A stretch of 64,000 nucleotides of DNA from Numida meleagris (GCF_002078875.1 NC_034414.1:33575884-33639883); one strand, 5' to 3'; counted from the first letter of the stretch, positions 11,858-24,622 are shown. Numbers and translations are program-made. The notes: generated from the letters alone by a model not told the origin.

Positions 11858-12453
11858 AGAGCTCTGCGGAGATGGACCTGGGTGTCCTGGTGAATGACAG
11901 GTTGGCCATGAGTCAGAAGTGTGCCCTGATGGCCAAGAAGGCCAGTGGGATCCTGGGGTGCACTAAAAAGAGAGTGGCCTGCAGGTCAAAGGAGGTGATC
12001 CTCCCCCTCTACTCTGCCCTGGTCAGGCCTCACCTGAGTACTGTGTCCAGGGCTCCCCAGTACAAAAAAGACAGGGATCTCCTGGAGAGACTCCAGCAGA
12101 GGGCCACAAAGATGAGAAAGGGCCTGGCGCACCTCTCTTATGAGGAAAGGCTGGGTGACCTGGGTCTGTTCAGCCTTGAGAAAAGAAGACTCAGAGGGGA
12201 TCTAATTAATGTTTATAGATATCTTCAGTGTGGGAGTCAAAGGGACATGGCCAACCTCTTTTCAGGGGTCTGTGGGGACAGGATAAGGGGAAACGGCAAT
12301 AAACTAGAGCATAGGAAGTTCCGCACCAATATGTGTAAGAACTTCTTCACAGTGAGGGTGACAGAGCTCTGGAGCAGGCTGCCCAGAGAGGTTGTGGAGT
12401 CTCTTTCTCTGGAGATATTCAAGGTGCGCCTGGACGCCTACCTGTGCAGCTAG
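11851..12453 (+). pseudogene. CR1 ORF2, C-terminal 200 codons
   Basis: An open frame over the ORF2 C-terminus: KDLGVLV-like start block (here MDLGVLVNDRLAMSQKC), [55 protein letters not shown] and [19 protein letters not shown]. It ends at a stop after DAYLCS, the normal CR1 end. A 1-bp deletion near 12036, shared with the other copy, shifts the frame. A private 5-bp deletion after 12050 restores it, leaving 'HLSTVSRAPQYKKD' where CR1 normally has HLEYC...WAPQYKKD. RT catalytic motifs are absent through 5' truncation. Confidence 0.9.
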
Positions 12454-12538
12454 CTGGAGGAAGCTTGCTTTGGCAGGGAGGTTGAACTCAATGATCTATA
12501 GAGGTCCCTTCCAAACCCTACAATTCTGTGATTCTGTC
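11858..12538 (+). mobile_element. CR1: CR1 LINE, 5'-truncated, (ATTCTGTG) tail
   Basis: About 681 bp in plus orientation, ending in 'caattctgtgattctgtc'. It is nearly identical to the minus-strand copy at 20412-21093: only a handful of substitutions plus one private 5-bp deletion. The ATTCTGTG tail and the 'gcctggacgcctacctg' segment suggest a CR1-F-like subfamily. That subfamily label is from memory and unverified. Flanks outside the element do not match those of the other copy. Confidence 0.93.
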
Positions 12539-14238
12539 TTAAATATTAGATCATACTCAAAATCCACTTTCAGTTAACGTTTCTCAACCAGTGAAAATAC
12601 TGATGATACAATATTTTGGGAAACAAACATGTAAATAATATGAGTGCACTGTCCAGACTTTTCAAGTGAATATTGATGATTACTGCCATTTGTAACTGTT
12701 TCTATATTAACTGTTCATGGTTTGGTATGGAAATGCTTCTTTCCTCTTTCCCCTTACCTTTCAACTGTTATTGCCTGCAATGAAATGAACTAGCAGTTTG
12801 GTTGTCATTCTTGACATCTTTTTTTTTTTTTTAAATAAAAAACAACACTTTAAATTTCCTTTAAAATGCCCTTGTTACATTGCACAGCCAGTAGAAGAAA
12901 AGGTGAAATTGATTGGAGAGAAAGAGTGACTTAGAAGTGTGCTAAGGAAATATTTATTAGCATGAGATTTCTCAATGTTTTACAAGTATTATCTCATTGA
13001 AAGTGTATAGAAATAATCAAACATGAAGGAAGGAAAAAAAATCATCTAAGTAACAGCTGTGTCTTGGGTAGACAGAAGGATTTAGAGCCCTAACAAGATC
13101 TATGGAAGTTACAAACTCTTTAAACAAATGGTGATCATACCTTGTCAGCTGAATAAATATCTCCACATTTTCTAGTTGCTTCTTCCATTCGTAAGTCATA
13201 TATTATATTTTTTTCCTCAGTCTGACACACTTTCCTGTTCAAGGAAGACCACAAAATGTCTACTGAATTTAACACAATAGGTTAGTGTGAGATACTTAAA
13301 TATTTGTTCTCCAGGATTTTTAGCAGCACTGGAACTGTATTAAATCTGATTCCAAGTGGAGTCTACTATCCACTGCATCAGGTACAAAAGCAAATTTTTA
13401 ACCTCTCCATTGTGTTTCTAAAGCATGTAAATATATTTTGAATATGACTCTGAGTACAGAGAAATTGGTGCAGGCACATGTTCTTATTTTATGCCAGAAA
13501 AAGAATACTAAATATTATACATGCTACTAAAACAAAATGTAGTCCACTGTTCTCAAGATATATCTCCACACAAGGAGCAGCTATGGTTTTGTTCTTCTTT
13601 CCTCCCCATACCCTATTATACGCCGTGTGTGCATACACTCTCATTTAGTAGTCCTAATCCCCATCTTGGTGAATTTCCTGAACTTTGCATTCTCTTGGCT
13701 AAGCCTACAATGTATTCAGATAAGAATGGGCTGGTTAAGAGAGTTCAGGTAGTTTCATAAATTCTACGCAAACTTATAAATCACATTTCTTGACATCAGT
13801 CAGAGTTCATAGTGTGCATTGCCTCATTAAGATATCTCATATGACAAGACAACTTTAATACTCTCATAGAAATGCATTGGTGATTTGCATGATTGAGTGC
13901 TATTATTTCCAGTCACCTCACTTCTTGTCTGAATGACTTTTGGCACAAGTATCAATGGCAGCATCATATTTCAGGCACCAGCGTCAGATTCTCACCTATC
14001 TCCAACACTCTTGAGCCTTAGAATCATTTTTTATGGCTCATGTAGTCAATGAAACTTGAGACTATGTTCTGTTTCTAAATCCTTCATTATATTTTATTCT
14101 ACCAACAAGATTGACCTTTCAAGGTCAACATGGCACAATTACACATTTAAAGGCACATAGACTTTAACCAAATAATCGAAGTTCATTTTCTTTCTCAGAA
14201 AGATCCAGATATATCAGATGAGAACAAATATGAATATC
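12539..14238. other. Unique AT-rich DNA, no gene seen
   Basis: About 1.7 kb of short chance frames only. A T13 run lies near 12821. Confidence 0.55.
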
Positions 14239-14723
14239 TGTCCCAGTTTTGGTTGGCAAATAGTTAATTGTCTTCATTGTATGTGGCATGGTTTCAAGTT
14301 TTGAAAATGAAAACAGTATAGCTGCTGCAGAAAGGAGTTTGAACAGAGCCAAGGACTTTTCTGCCTTTCATGCTGGTCCATCAGTGAGGACGCTGAGTGC
14401 ACAGGAGGCTGGGAGAGGAGACATCCAGGACAACTGATCACAGCGCTCAGCAATAAAACTGGGGGGAAAGACAGAGGAGGAGCGTTTGTCTTCTAAAGTA
14501 ACCATTATGCATGAAAGAGCTCTGCTTTCCTGGAAATGTCTGAACATCTGCCTGCTGATGGGCAGTAGTGAATTAATTCCTTATTTTGCTTGTCTTGCAC
14601 ATGCAGCTATTAAAGCATCTTCATCTCAACTCACAAGTTTTCTCACACATTTCCACTTCTCTTCCCCATCCTGCTGAGCAGGCAGCTACAAGGGACTTAG
14701 TTGCCTACAGTGCTAAAAAAGCA
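14239..14723 (+). mobile_element. Solo LTR, ERV family 2 (plus)
   Basis: About 485 bp. It begins 'tgtcccagttttggttgg' and ends 'gctaaaaaagca'. Internal landmarks are 'ccaaggacttttctgcc', 'gctcagcaataaaactgggg', 'gcagctattaaagcatc' and 'cacaagttttctcac'. The flanks atatc (14234-14238) and atatt (14724-14728) agree at 4 of 5 positions, consistent with a 5-bp TSD. Part of the U3 that includes the 'ccataccatat' core is deleted relative to the copy at 44942. No gag, pol or env sequence adjoins it. Confidence 0.8.
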
Positions 14724-17700
14724 ATATTAAATTCTGATATTACATAAAAATAGGACTGAAACTAAAATTGATTTCTGTTTTAATACTGTTTCCTCTCTTG
14801 TAGGATTAGTTATACTGAAATCACCAAAGAAAAGGTATCACAGCCATTCTGAAACAAAAGTAACAAAAAACTCATGAGAAAATTTGACTAAACAAAAAAA
14901 ATTCCAGATTAATTCATTACCTATGTCTCTGAGCAAGAATCTGAACATCTCTGGGAATATGAAGAGAGCACTGAGCATGAGCTTCATTTCATCTCCATTT
15001 TTATTTACTTTTTGGAAGACAAATATTTTAAGAAAACTTTTTAACAGGATATCCTCTGTTTGGTTTCTGAATACATGGCTTTATGTTTGGTAGACAGTAT
15101 CTTCCACCGTTAAATGGAAACCACAAGTCAAACTGAGCAATAAAATTACAAACATTGCAGGCATTATTTTTTTATGAACAAGTAGAAACATACTTAAAAA
15201 AAAATAGAGCTTGAAAATGTTCAGTTCAAATGTAGCACCAACCACTGCAACATGAACTCATCTTCTACATGCCAGGAAGAAGAAAATCTTCCACCTAAGG
15301 AGAATGACTTCAGGTCACTTACTTAAGTACATGAATCTAAATAATTAAAATTTTTGAGCATCTATGGTATTCTGTCATGAATTTTGTATCCCAGTTGGCT
15401 GTTTGTTCACAACAAGTGAAGTAAATCAGTAATTCTTAGCCCTTATGGTCCTTCATGCTTTTTTCTTAACCTAACAGAGTAAAACAGTCAAAAGACCAAC
15501 CAGTTGATAATTCTGTCAATAATTATTGTAGTGGTGGAAGCAGCCAGTAGAAGAATTTGATGAGAAGACATTATTCACCAGTGGTCCCCATATGAGACAT
15601 TAATATTGGAGAAATTCTTAGTAAACTGAATAATTTAGACTAACTTCAATAACAGGGAAATACAGAAACACAGTAAATCCTTTTTACTTAGTCCTTCATA
15701 ACTGTAGGGAAACCAAAGGTTATGATACATAAAAATAGCCATTTTTCTTCTGTATTTCTGTTGGGAAGGATCAACATAACACAGTAGCCTACTCCTAGGG
15801 AATGCCTGTAGCTTGTAAATGTCCATAGTGTTATTCAGATTCAGGACAGTTCAAGATACAGTCCCGTGTAGCGCTCCTTTCTGAAGCACTCAACTCAGAT
15901 ATATATTCTCCAGATCTTCTTCTGTAACAGTCATTTCAGAATACTAAGAAATTACTCAATCACATATAGGTGTCAGATATGTAATGCTAACTATGTAAAT
16001 AATGTAAACTGTAATGCTCATATGAAAACTGAAGTGTTTTGTAACAAGGATCTAAAAATAACAAGAAACTAACAGCCTAAATGAAGAGTCCAGAATTAAT
16101 AAGAAGCAGACCACATCATCTGCTTTCAGTCATCTAAAAAAGACAGAATTGGCAAGAAGTGATAGAAGATGATGTCACCGCAAAAAGTCAACAAGAATTT
16201 ATGTACTCTGTTACTCTTGGGCTGTAGTCTGCTGTTTCTGTCTGTCCTTTTTTTTTCTTCTCTCTTTTGAAGAGTAAAACGTACTTTTGATGAAATGTGA
16301 AAAATTTCTTTCCGTGTTTCATCTCACTAATTCAGTTTCAGCAATGTACTGTGAAAAACAAACCAAACTCTCATTAAAAGTGTATGTTGGCCTTTCATTG
16401 TAATTCAGGTAGAGATAATGAAACTTACTTGAAGTTATATATCTAGTGATAAGTAGAAGCCACCAGAAAAAAACATACTCTCAGAAAAGCCGCAAGAAAG
16501 GACACACTGGGGCTGCTCTAAAATTCATAATAATCCTTTCCCCATACAGTTTTGTTTCCATGAGCTCCTGAAAAGAAACAGTTTGCACTGCATGAGCACA
16601 CTGAAAACATCCTTGAATGCCACTGAAAACTATACTGTCCATATAATCAAGGCTTTTATAATCCAAATTATGAGTATGAATAATGGTTTCTGTTTATCTC
16701 TCTGGAGAGCATGCTCAGCTGGCTTCTTGGCAGTGAAAAAAATATGCTATAAAGGGAATACTATAAAGTAATTGGGAAGATCTAAGCTATAGTTTAGTCT
16801 TCAAAAAAATCTAATGACCTTTGGGAAATGTTGCAAGACTGATGTCTTACTGCAGGCATTTCCTTATTCATTAATCTATTTTAATTATGGTCCACGGGCA
16901 AAAGTGCAAAACTGGCCTTGATCCACAGCAGTACTCATTGCTGTCACTTTGGGAGGTTCACAGAAAGATCAAGGATAGTAACTGTAGCAACTAAATATTT
17001 AGTCATTATTATTTCTTCAGGACCTATGGTTACACACAGCATCATTAAGTGAATGTGCTCATATCTCAAGAATTTTTCCTCTTCATTCTCTCAGTCTCTG
17101 TTTTTCTCTCTCCTTTACGAACTCTGACTCTTCTTAGGAAACTGTCCTTTTCCACCCTATGTTAAGCATTATAACACTGTTAGTGAAAACTTTAATACTA
17201 AACTGATCTGTATTTGTTTCACATAATAGAAAATTTAAATGCAAACTAAACGTCACTTTTCTTTTTCCTCAACAGTGAATTTAAAAACTCTACTTATAAG
17301 GGTTATTTAAAAGATTTAGTAAACTAGTGAGCTTGGTATCTTTGATCAGTCACAGATAAGTTCACCCAGTCTTCCAGCCTATGGGGATAAAATCAGTCTT
17401 TTTACACAATAAGGACTTGTGATGTGATGTGTGACAATAATAAAGAAAAGACCTGTCTCTTGGTCATATCTACTGTATTTAAGCTTTTCAGATACTCTTT
17501 AGATTTATTTAACAACTTATTTAAAGTTACATTTCTGTATCTAATTATTTCTTCCTGCTTGCTTTTACTTTAGCTAAATTCACACAAATTATTTGTCTTG
17601 AAATAACATTACGGTACACAACTATTATATGTTTTGTCTTGCTCGTAGCATACAATCATATTTCTTGACCAAAATTTTAGCTTAGCACATTATTTTCTTT

Positions 17701-17825
17701 GGGGCTTAGATCATAAATAAATTTGACCTTCAGTAACTACTCATGGTTTTTATATTATGAGAGAGATCATTTAAATCACACTCCCTATTGACATCTTTGA
17801 AATCATTGCAGTCTTGGTTCTAGTA

Positions 17826-17844
17826 ATATATATATATATATATT
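17826..17844. repeat. (TA)n microsatellite
   Basis: About nine TA units, read directly. Confidence 0.85.
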
Positions 17845-17950
17845 AACTAGATACCAAAAGCTGATTCCTACTTGTGAATAATAATAAACTATATTTTTTT
17901 CCAAATAATTTAAAATGAAATTGCTAACTCTAGTTTCTATCATTCTGTGT

Positions 17951-17976
17951 GTTTGTTTATTTATTTATTTATTTTT
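17951..17976. repeat. (TTTA)n microsatellite
   Basis: Imperfect TTTG/TTTA units, read directly. Confidence 0.85.
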
Positions 17977-19084
17977 CCTGGGAGTTTATGAGTGCATAAG
18001 AGCAGAGATTTAGCACTGGAAATACTACTGTGAAAGTAAAACATCTTGGAAGAGTGGTACAATGAATTTATTGTGTTGACAACGTGGTGTTGCCTGTGTG
18101 GTCAGGATCAGCTAGTAAAGTAGGATCAAATCTAGAAAGAACAGCCTGAAAAATTTTGGTTTGTTTTGTACGTGAACTGTTGCCTTTAGAAAGATATGTC
18201 AGGAATATATGAACAATTCAGCACTCCAATGCTTTTCAACTTGAAATTTTGTAAGGTTTTGTAAGGTCGCACATTTTTCATGAACATTCATAAGCCATTT
18301 TCCAAAATAAATTGTTTTGGTAAGACTGAAGAGGAAAAAGACAGAAAACTTGTGAACATGAAACTTCTCAGAATACAAACCTCTTCAAGTTTGCTACAGT
18401 GATAATTATCAGAAAGAAAAATAAATTAATTTGAATGAATATTTAAGTAAATTATAACACCTTTCTCACCTGAATTTCTTCATGTTCCTTGCAGGCAAGT
18501 TAAGAAAACAATAGTGAATCATAAATACATTAGATATTATGAAGACATTAGTAGAACTCTATGAAATCTCCAGCCTAGAATTTTTTTTGTTTATGGAAGC
18601 ATACCACAGGAGAAAAATCTGAAATGGGAAAGCAATACTGAATATTAAATATGTTTAAGTTATGTGAGTGTAAGAGTACAAAATTATATAAACTAGGTGT
18701 TAAATTAATTTCTGCGTCTTTCTACCAAGACAGATGTGTATCAAAACTGTTAGTCAGCCCCACTGTGGTACTCAAGTACAGCTATTTCAAATTGATTTTT
18801 AAAGTCCTTTTCTACAAAACCTAATGCAATTTAAAACTGGGAACCAGGTATCTAAATTTCACATCATCTTATTTAGTTTCCTTTCTGTTTGATTGATGTC
18901 TTACTTTTACTTAGCCTTAGATTAAGACCTAAGTAGAAATGTACTTCCTTCATAACTCCTTTCAGATCTTGAAAAGGGTTAAGATTTTATCACTCTAGCT
19001 TCTGTATCACATATTTCACCTTTTTTTTGCTCTACTATTATAATTTTAAATTCTTTTTTTATCTTTCCAGATAATATTCATCGT

Positions 19085-19645
19085 TACAGAATCATAGAGT
19101 AGCTTGGATTGGAAGAGACCTCAAAGATCATTTAGTTCTAAACACCCTGACATGGTCAGGGCTGTCAGCCACCAAATAAGGTACTAGATGAGGTTGCCCT
19201 GGGCCACATACAAGCTGAACTTGAACACCTCCAGGGATGGCACAACCACACCTTATCTACAAAATATTTTCCAGTGCCTCACCACCTTCTGAGTGAAAAA
19301 TTTCCCCATGACATCTAACCGAAATCTCCCCTCTTTTAGTTTAAAACCATTCCCCCATGTCCTATTTCTGCCCATGTAAAATGACAGTCACTCCTGAGCC
19401 TTCTCTTCGCCAGGTTGAACAAACCCAGATGTCTCAGCCTGTCTTCATAGGATAGGTGCTCCAGCCCCCTGAGCATCTTCATGGCCCTCCTCTAGACAGC
19501 TTTACATCCTTCTTTTGCTGCGGCCCCCAGACTTGGATGCAGTACTGCAAATGAGACCTCACGAGGGCAGAGTTAAAGGGGCCAATCACCTCCCTCACCC
19601 TTCTGGTCACCCATCTTTTTATGCAGCCCAGAATACAGTTGTCAA
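19085..19645 (-). mobile_element. CR1: CR1 LINE, 5'-truncated copy (minus)
   Basis: About 560 bp with its tail at left (ACAGAATCATAGAG). It is more diverged than the other large copies. The 3' UTR is followed by the reverse complement of the ORF2 C-terminus. Frame fragments at 19479-19645 read CILGCIKRWVTRRVREVIGP and HLQYCIQVWGPQQKKD, which are typical CR1 blocks, but stops and frameshifts break the rest. The left end differs from the CR1 at 20412, so the two are separate insertions in the same orientation. Confidence 0.9.
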
Positions 19646-20411
19646 GAAGAAAAGCAAAAATTATTTTACATTGTTTGTAAGGTTTTTGTGTTCTATTCAT
19701 TTTATCGGGGAGCAAGACCCACTTTGCATTTGTCGCTAACATCCATGAGCAACCTTTTTATCTTCTACAATTTTATAATTAATTTGATTATTTCAGGGAT
19801 AACACTTCAGTAGTAATAAATACATAGTGAAATAGTATTCTCCAGTAGCATTTAAACCATAGATTTTCTAATACTATTACACAGTCTGTAATGTTAACCA
19901 TTCTATGAAGAAATGTATAATACTACAAAACATATGCAGTTATTGAATTCGAATGAAGTTACCACAAAATCGTAGTATCTTGTGTAAAAGGTACAAATCT
20001 TTCTGACTTTGGTACACTGAAAGTAATAGATCAGTGTAACATCAGTAAGGATGGGAACATTTTTTGTGAGTTTATTCTTGCAAAAATATTGAAATATTGT
20101 GTTTTTTTAATTTCTCAATTCCTTTTCATGTTAGAGGCTACCTGAAAACAGTGATATGGATATGGTTCTATTGGTCCTGACTATTCACAGCTCTTTCCTG
20201 GTGAACATGTAGAAACATGAATAGTACAGACATCAGCATCAACATTATTCCCTGCAGGATATACCTATTTAAATGAATTAATCTACATTACAGCTCTCAG
20301 GCCACATGAGTTCCCCAATTTTTTGTTCAATTTTTGAGTTACAGCAAAACATGCCAATTGCATAGCAGTTCATGAATATGCTTTTCTGTCCTGTCAGGAA
20401 CATGGAAACAA
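19646..20411. other. Unique DNA between two CR1 copies
   Basis: No gene or repeat recognised. Confidence 0.55.
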
Positions 20412-21838
20412 TTACAGAATCACGGAACTGTAGGGTTTGGAAGGGACCTCTATAGATCATTGAGTTCAACCTCCCTGCCAAAGCAAGCTTCCTCCAGCTA
20501 GCTGCACAGGTAGGCGTCCAGGCGCACCTTGAATATCTCCAGAGAAAGAGACTCCACAACCTCTCTGGGCAGCCTGCTCCAGAGCTCTGTCACCCTCACT
20601 GTGAAGAAGTTCTTACACATATTGGTGCGGAACTTCCTATGCTCTAGTTTATTGCCGTTTCCCCTTATCCTGTCCCCACAGACCCCTGAAAAGAGGTTGG
20701 CCATGTCCCTTTGACTCCCACACTGAAGATATCTATAAACATTAATTAGATCCCCTCTGAGTCTTCTTTTCTCAAGGCTGAACAGACCCAGGTCACCCAG
20801 CCTTTCCTCATAAGAGAGGTGCGCCAGGCCCTTTCTCATCTTTGTGGCCCTCTGCTGGAGTCTCTCCAGGAGATCCCTGTCTTTTTTGTACTGGGGAGCC
20901 CAGAACTGGACACAGTACTCAGGTGAGGCCTGACCAGGGCAGAGTAGAGGGGGAGGATCACCTCCTTTGACCTGCAGGCCACTCTCCTTTTAGTGCACCC
21001 CAGGATCCCACTGGCCCTCTTGGCCATCAGGGCACACTTCTGACTCATGGCCAACCTGTCATTCACCAGGACCCCCAGGTCCTTCTCTGTAGAGCTCCCT
21101 TTCAGCAGGTCATGTCCCAACCTGTACTGATACTTGTGGTTACTCCTTCCCAGGTGCAAGACTCTACACTTGCTTTTGTTATACCTAATCTGGTTTCTTG
21201 CAGCCCAGCTCTCCTGTCTGTCCAGGTCTTGCTGAATGGCAGCACAGCCTTCTGATGTGTCAGCCACTCCTCCCAGCTTTGTATCATTGGCATACTTGCT
21301 GAGGGTGGACACCATAAAGATACTGAACAAGACCAGATCCAGCACCAACCCCTGGGGAACACCGCTAATCACTCCAACTGGACTCCGCACCGCCGATCAT
21401 CACCCTCCGAGCTTGGGCAGTGAGCCAGTTCTCAGCCCACCTCACTGTCTACTCATCTATCCCACATTTTCTCAGCTTTGTTATTGGGATGTCATGGGAG
21501 ACAGTATCAAAAGCCTTGCTGAAATCAAGATAGATGACATCCACTGTTCTCCCCCCACCTACCCAGGTGGTGATGCCATCATAGAAGGCTACGAGCTTGG
21601 TTGAAAATGATTTTCCCTTGGTGAATCCATGCTGACTATTCCTGATGACATTCTTCTCTTCCAATAGCTTGGAGATGGACAAAGGTGAGACTGACTGGCT
21701 TGCAGTTTCCTGGGTCCTCCCTCTTGCCCTTTTTAAAGACCAAAGTGACATTGGCTATCCTCCAGTCTTCAGTCACCTCTCCTGTTCTCCAAGACCTGTC
21801 AAAGATGTTAGAGAGCAGTTTGGCAATAACCAAATTAG
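20412..21838 (-). mobile_element. CR1: CR1 LINE, 1.4-kb copy with RT domain (minus)
   Basis: The tail at left (ACAGAATCACGGAAC) precedes the 3' UTR, the ORF2 C-terminus and much of the reverse transcriptase. The first about 680 bp match the plus-strand copy at 11858-12538 almost exactly, and this copy extends about 745 bp further 5'. Both carry the same 1-bp ORF2 deletion, so both come from one source subfamily. The 5' end at about 21838 falls in the fingers region of the RT. Confidence 0.93.
20498..21838 (-). pseudogene. CR1 ORF2 reverse transcriptase, broken
   Basis: RT fingers/palm blocks appear in order from 21838 leftward: [29 protein letters not shown]; the motif A block [18 protein letters not shown]; the motif B block SGVPQGLVLDLVLFSIF; and motif C read as YANDTKLG. 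CR1 normally has FADD in motif C, so the second of the paired catalytic Asp residues is kept but the first is replaced by Asn. Residues are also missing between motifs B and C. Frameshifts separate these blocks, and another one near 20920 precedes the intact C-terminal frame. Not functional. Confidence 0.88.
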
Positions 21839-24307
21839 TGGATAGGAATTTATGCACATTTGACTAACTATGAGGAATCTTTTAACATTACGCTTATGAA
21901 CTTTCTAAAATTTCGTAGAAGTGTTTCATCATATGAAATGCAAGCAATTTTTGCTGTACTTATTGTATTTACTAGTTTTCCCAGTCAGATCTTGCTAATG
22001 CTCTCATTTTAATAACAAGATTTTGATGCTTGCTCGGTGAATTCTTTCTTCCTTTGCCTAATCTGCACATGACAGATGAAAGGGATTTCTTTGAAATGAC
22101 AAGACAGAGAACATAATATTCTGTGCATAAGTTTTAAAGAAATGTGCTATTTACATTTGAGGAAGAAGAGTAGGGATTTCATTGTTCCAGTATGTATATG
22201 CCTCCGGATAATTATTTAAAATCAGTGACTTAATGTGCTGTCTGTATTTAGTCAAATCGTTACTTTTACAGGAAAACTGATCTGCTATTAAGAAAATATG
22301 TTAAAGTTGTGACAAATAACACTGCTTTAGAACATATGAAAAACAGTCTAACTGAACTAAAGAAAATTTCATAAACTTATGCAATAGACTATGTCCTTGG
22401 AAGATTCAGCCTTTATTGGGTGCAGAATCTAGCAAGTCTTCAAACTCATATGTTTTTACCATTTTTCATCAAAAGCAAGACCATACATAATGCAGGAAGA
22501 TAGTTCTATGAACTGTCGTAGATAATTGCTCATTGTTCATCAGCCCATCGACATTACTATGTGTTTTCAATAAAATTATGACTTTTAAAATACTTAGATC
22601 TTGCTTTAGAACAAAGACTCAATTTTGATCTTTAAAAAAATACCTACAATATATGTAAACTTCCTCTTGCACAACTTATTTTCTGGAAAGGATATTTTTT
22701 AGACACCATTGATACAAGTGTTATATCCAATTCCAATGCTATCCTTCAAAAGAATACTTCTTTAGAGATAAATAAAAAATGATGTAACCTACCTTGTTAC
22801 AAAAAAAAAAAAAAAAAAAAAAAGCCAACCTTGAAATACTCTGCTTCCACTTCACTTAATATTGCAATAAGTTGTGTCGTTATTAGCATCACCTAACAGA
22901 GACAGTAACCATACAGAGTAAGGAAGATTAAGTACCAAGGCTAATCAAGCAATGAAGAAAGAGGGAACCTACTGCGCTGCATGCACAACAGGCAAAATCA
23001 GTACTATGTTCTTGATCCTCATAGTTAGTCTGACTTGTTACGACTATCAACTGTCTTCTGCTTTCTTGTTATACTGAAATAACATTGTCTATGACAAAAC
23101 ATTAGACACTGCATCTTATTTAAAATTCCAACAGAGTCAACAATATAACTATTGTTCTGTTATTCTGTCAGCTGGACTGACAAAGACAGGGTCCATGTTC
23201 TAAGACTATCTGTACAGGGAACAGAGAAATCTGTATTGGCTAAAGGCACTCTCAGTATTAGCTATTCTTTAAGGTACTATTCGTATCTTTGCTTAAGACT
23301 CCGTTTTTAAATAGCTGAAGATAACACACTCTGGCTCTTCTCAGTGAAATTTTCTGTGACCTTAAAGTGACTCATGATTGTACTCACTGTCGTTCTTCAA
23401 AGCAACTGCAGTTCTCTCTTCTCTTGTACTGCACAAAGTGTTTGTCAGAGCCCTGTTGAAAAGATGTTTTATATTTCTTTCAACTCACTTGAAAATACAA
23501 CAAAAATGTGAAAAAAAAAAGGTCAGTTTTTCACTTCAAAGCAAGCCTGCGGCTTCCTAAGAGAAGAAGGTTATATTTGGCTTTCTATCATGTTTCTGTT
23601 GTCTAACCCATTGTATTGAGAGATAAATTAGGAGCTTTCTGAGCAATAGAAACCTCCCTCATATTAATTTTAACTCCTCCTTTATTGAAAAGACTGAAAT
23701 CTGGATGACAAAACAGCTACTCCACGTGACTGAGATATTTCTCTGTAGAAGAAAAATTCTCCTTTGCTCTTCAAACAAAGAGTTGATTATTTGTTATTAT
23801 TTTGCGGGTGTTTTTTTTTTGTTCCCACATTGACCAACATACATGAAATAAAGGGCTTCTAGGTTTTTTTTTAAAAAAAACGGAAGTTGACTTCAAGTTC
23901 AAACTCTTTTAGCTTTGGACTAAGATATTAAATGAATTATAAACATGGAGCCCTGTAGTAACAACTTGAGGTAGTAAAAGAGCTGTGTTCCATGAGCATA
24001 CATTCTGTGTTTTGCTGTGTATCTAGCAGCAATAAGTATGTGGAGTACAAGAAATATGAAAACACTGGATATTACAGTAACAATAATAAGGTCCCAGGAA
24101 AAGACTGAAAATAAATAAATGAGCTATATTATCTGATGATATGCAGCTGATTACTTCTGTAACTGATGCAGAGCTTTTTGAAGATAAAGGACTGAATGTT
24201 TTTGTCAATTTATGGCTATCCTCCATATTAAAAAATATAACCACCAAACTTCTTTTTATGTACAGAAAAGTCTATGGGACTTCATAGTGTACTTCCAAAT
24301 AAATGAG
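21839..24307. other. Unique AT-rich DNA, no gene seen
   Basis: About 2.5 kb. Contains an A23 run at 22801-22823 and a palindromic T/A run near 23863-23880. Confidence 0.55.
22801..22823. repeat. A23 homopolymer
   Basis: Twenty-three A, read directly. No retrogene or SINE body is recognisable on its left, so it is not clearly a poly(A) tail. Confidence 0.85.
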
Positions 24308-24622
24308 AGGTGCTCTGAAAGTAATGCCTCTTATTTTATTCTATTTACCCATTATGTCAAAGGTGGATGTGGGTGGTTTATCAATAGAGGTTGAACCTTC
24401 CCATCAAGATTCTGTTAAATTTTGTTGCCATGCAACAAAGTAGTATCTGACATGAAAGTGCATATGGAGAAAGTATGTGATTTAATTCCTCCATGCTGAA
24501 AAACTGCATCCCCTTGACATTCATCAGTGCTTGATGAACATTAAAAAAAAACCTCAGTAACACTATTAATCTGTTGTAGTTTCCATGGAAATAAATGGGA
24601 GGCATTTATTTCAGAGTGACCT
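24308..24622 (+). mobile_element. Internally deleted mariner (Galluhop-like)
   Basis: About 315 bp flanked by imperfect terminal inverted repeats. The left end is aggtgctctgaaagtaatgc; the right end, reverse-complemented, is aggtcactctgaaataaatg. The left two thirds resemble the 5' UTR and start of a mariner transposase gene (segment 'tctgacatgaaagtgcatat'), but stops and frameshifts break it. The DDD catalytic domain is absent: sequence jumps from the N-terminal part to the 3' terminus near an A9 run at about 24542. A TA target duplication is not clear at either end. The Galluhop assignment is from recollection of the avian family. Confidence 0.7.

Larger units (their letters stand above)
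14724..19084. other. Unique AT-rich DNA, no gene seen
   Basis: About 4.4 kb without recognised repeats except microsatellites at 17826-17844 (TA) and 17951-17976 (TTTA), and a tandem 10-mer (ttttgtaagg twice) at about 18247-18266. Confidence 0.55.

Noticed and set aside
22801..22823. A23 run as the poly(A) tail of a retrogene
   Set aside because: No body, TSD or coding similarity found on its left.
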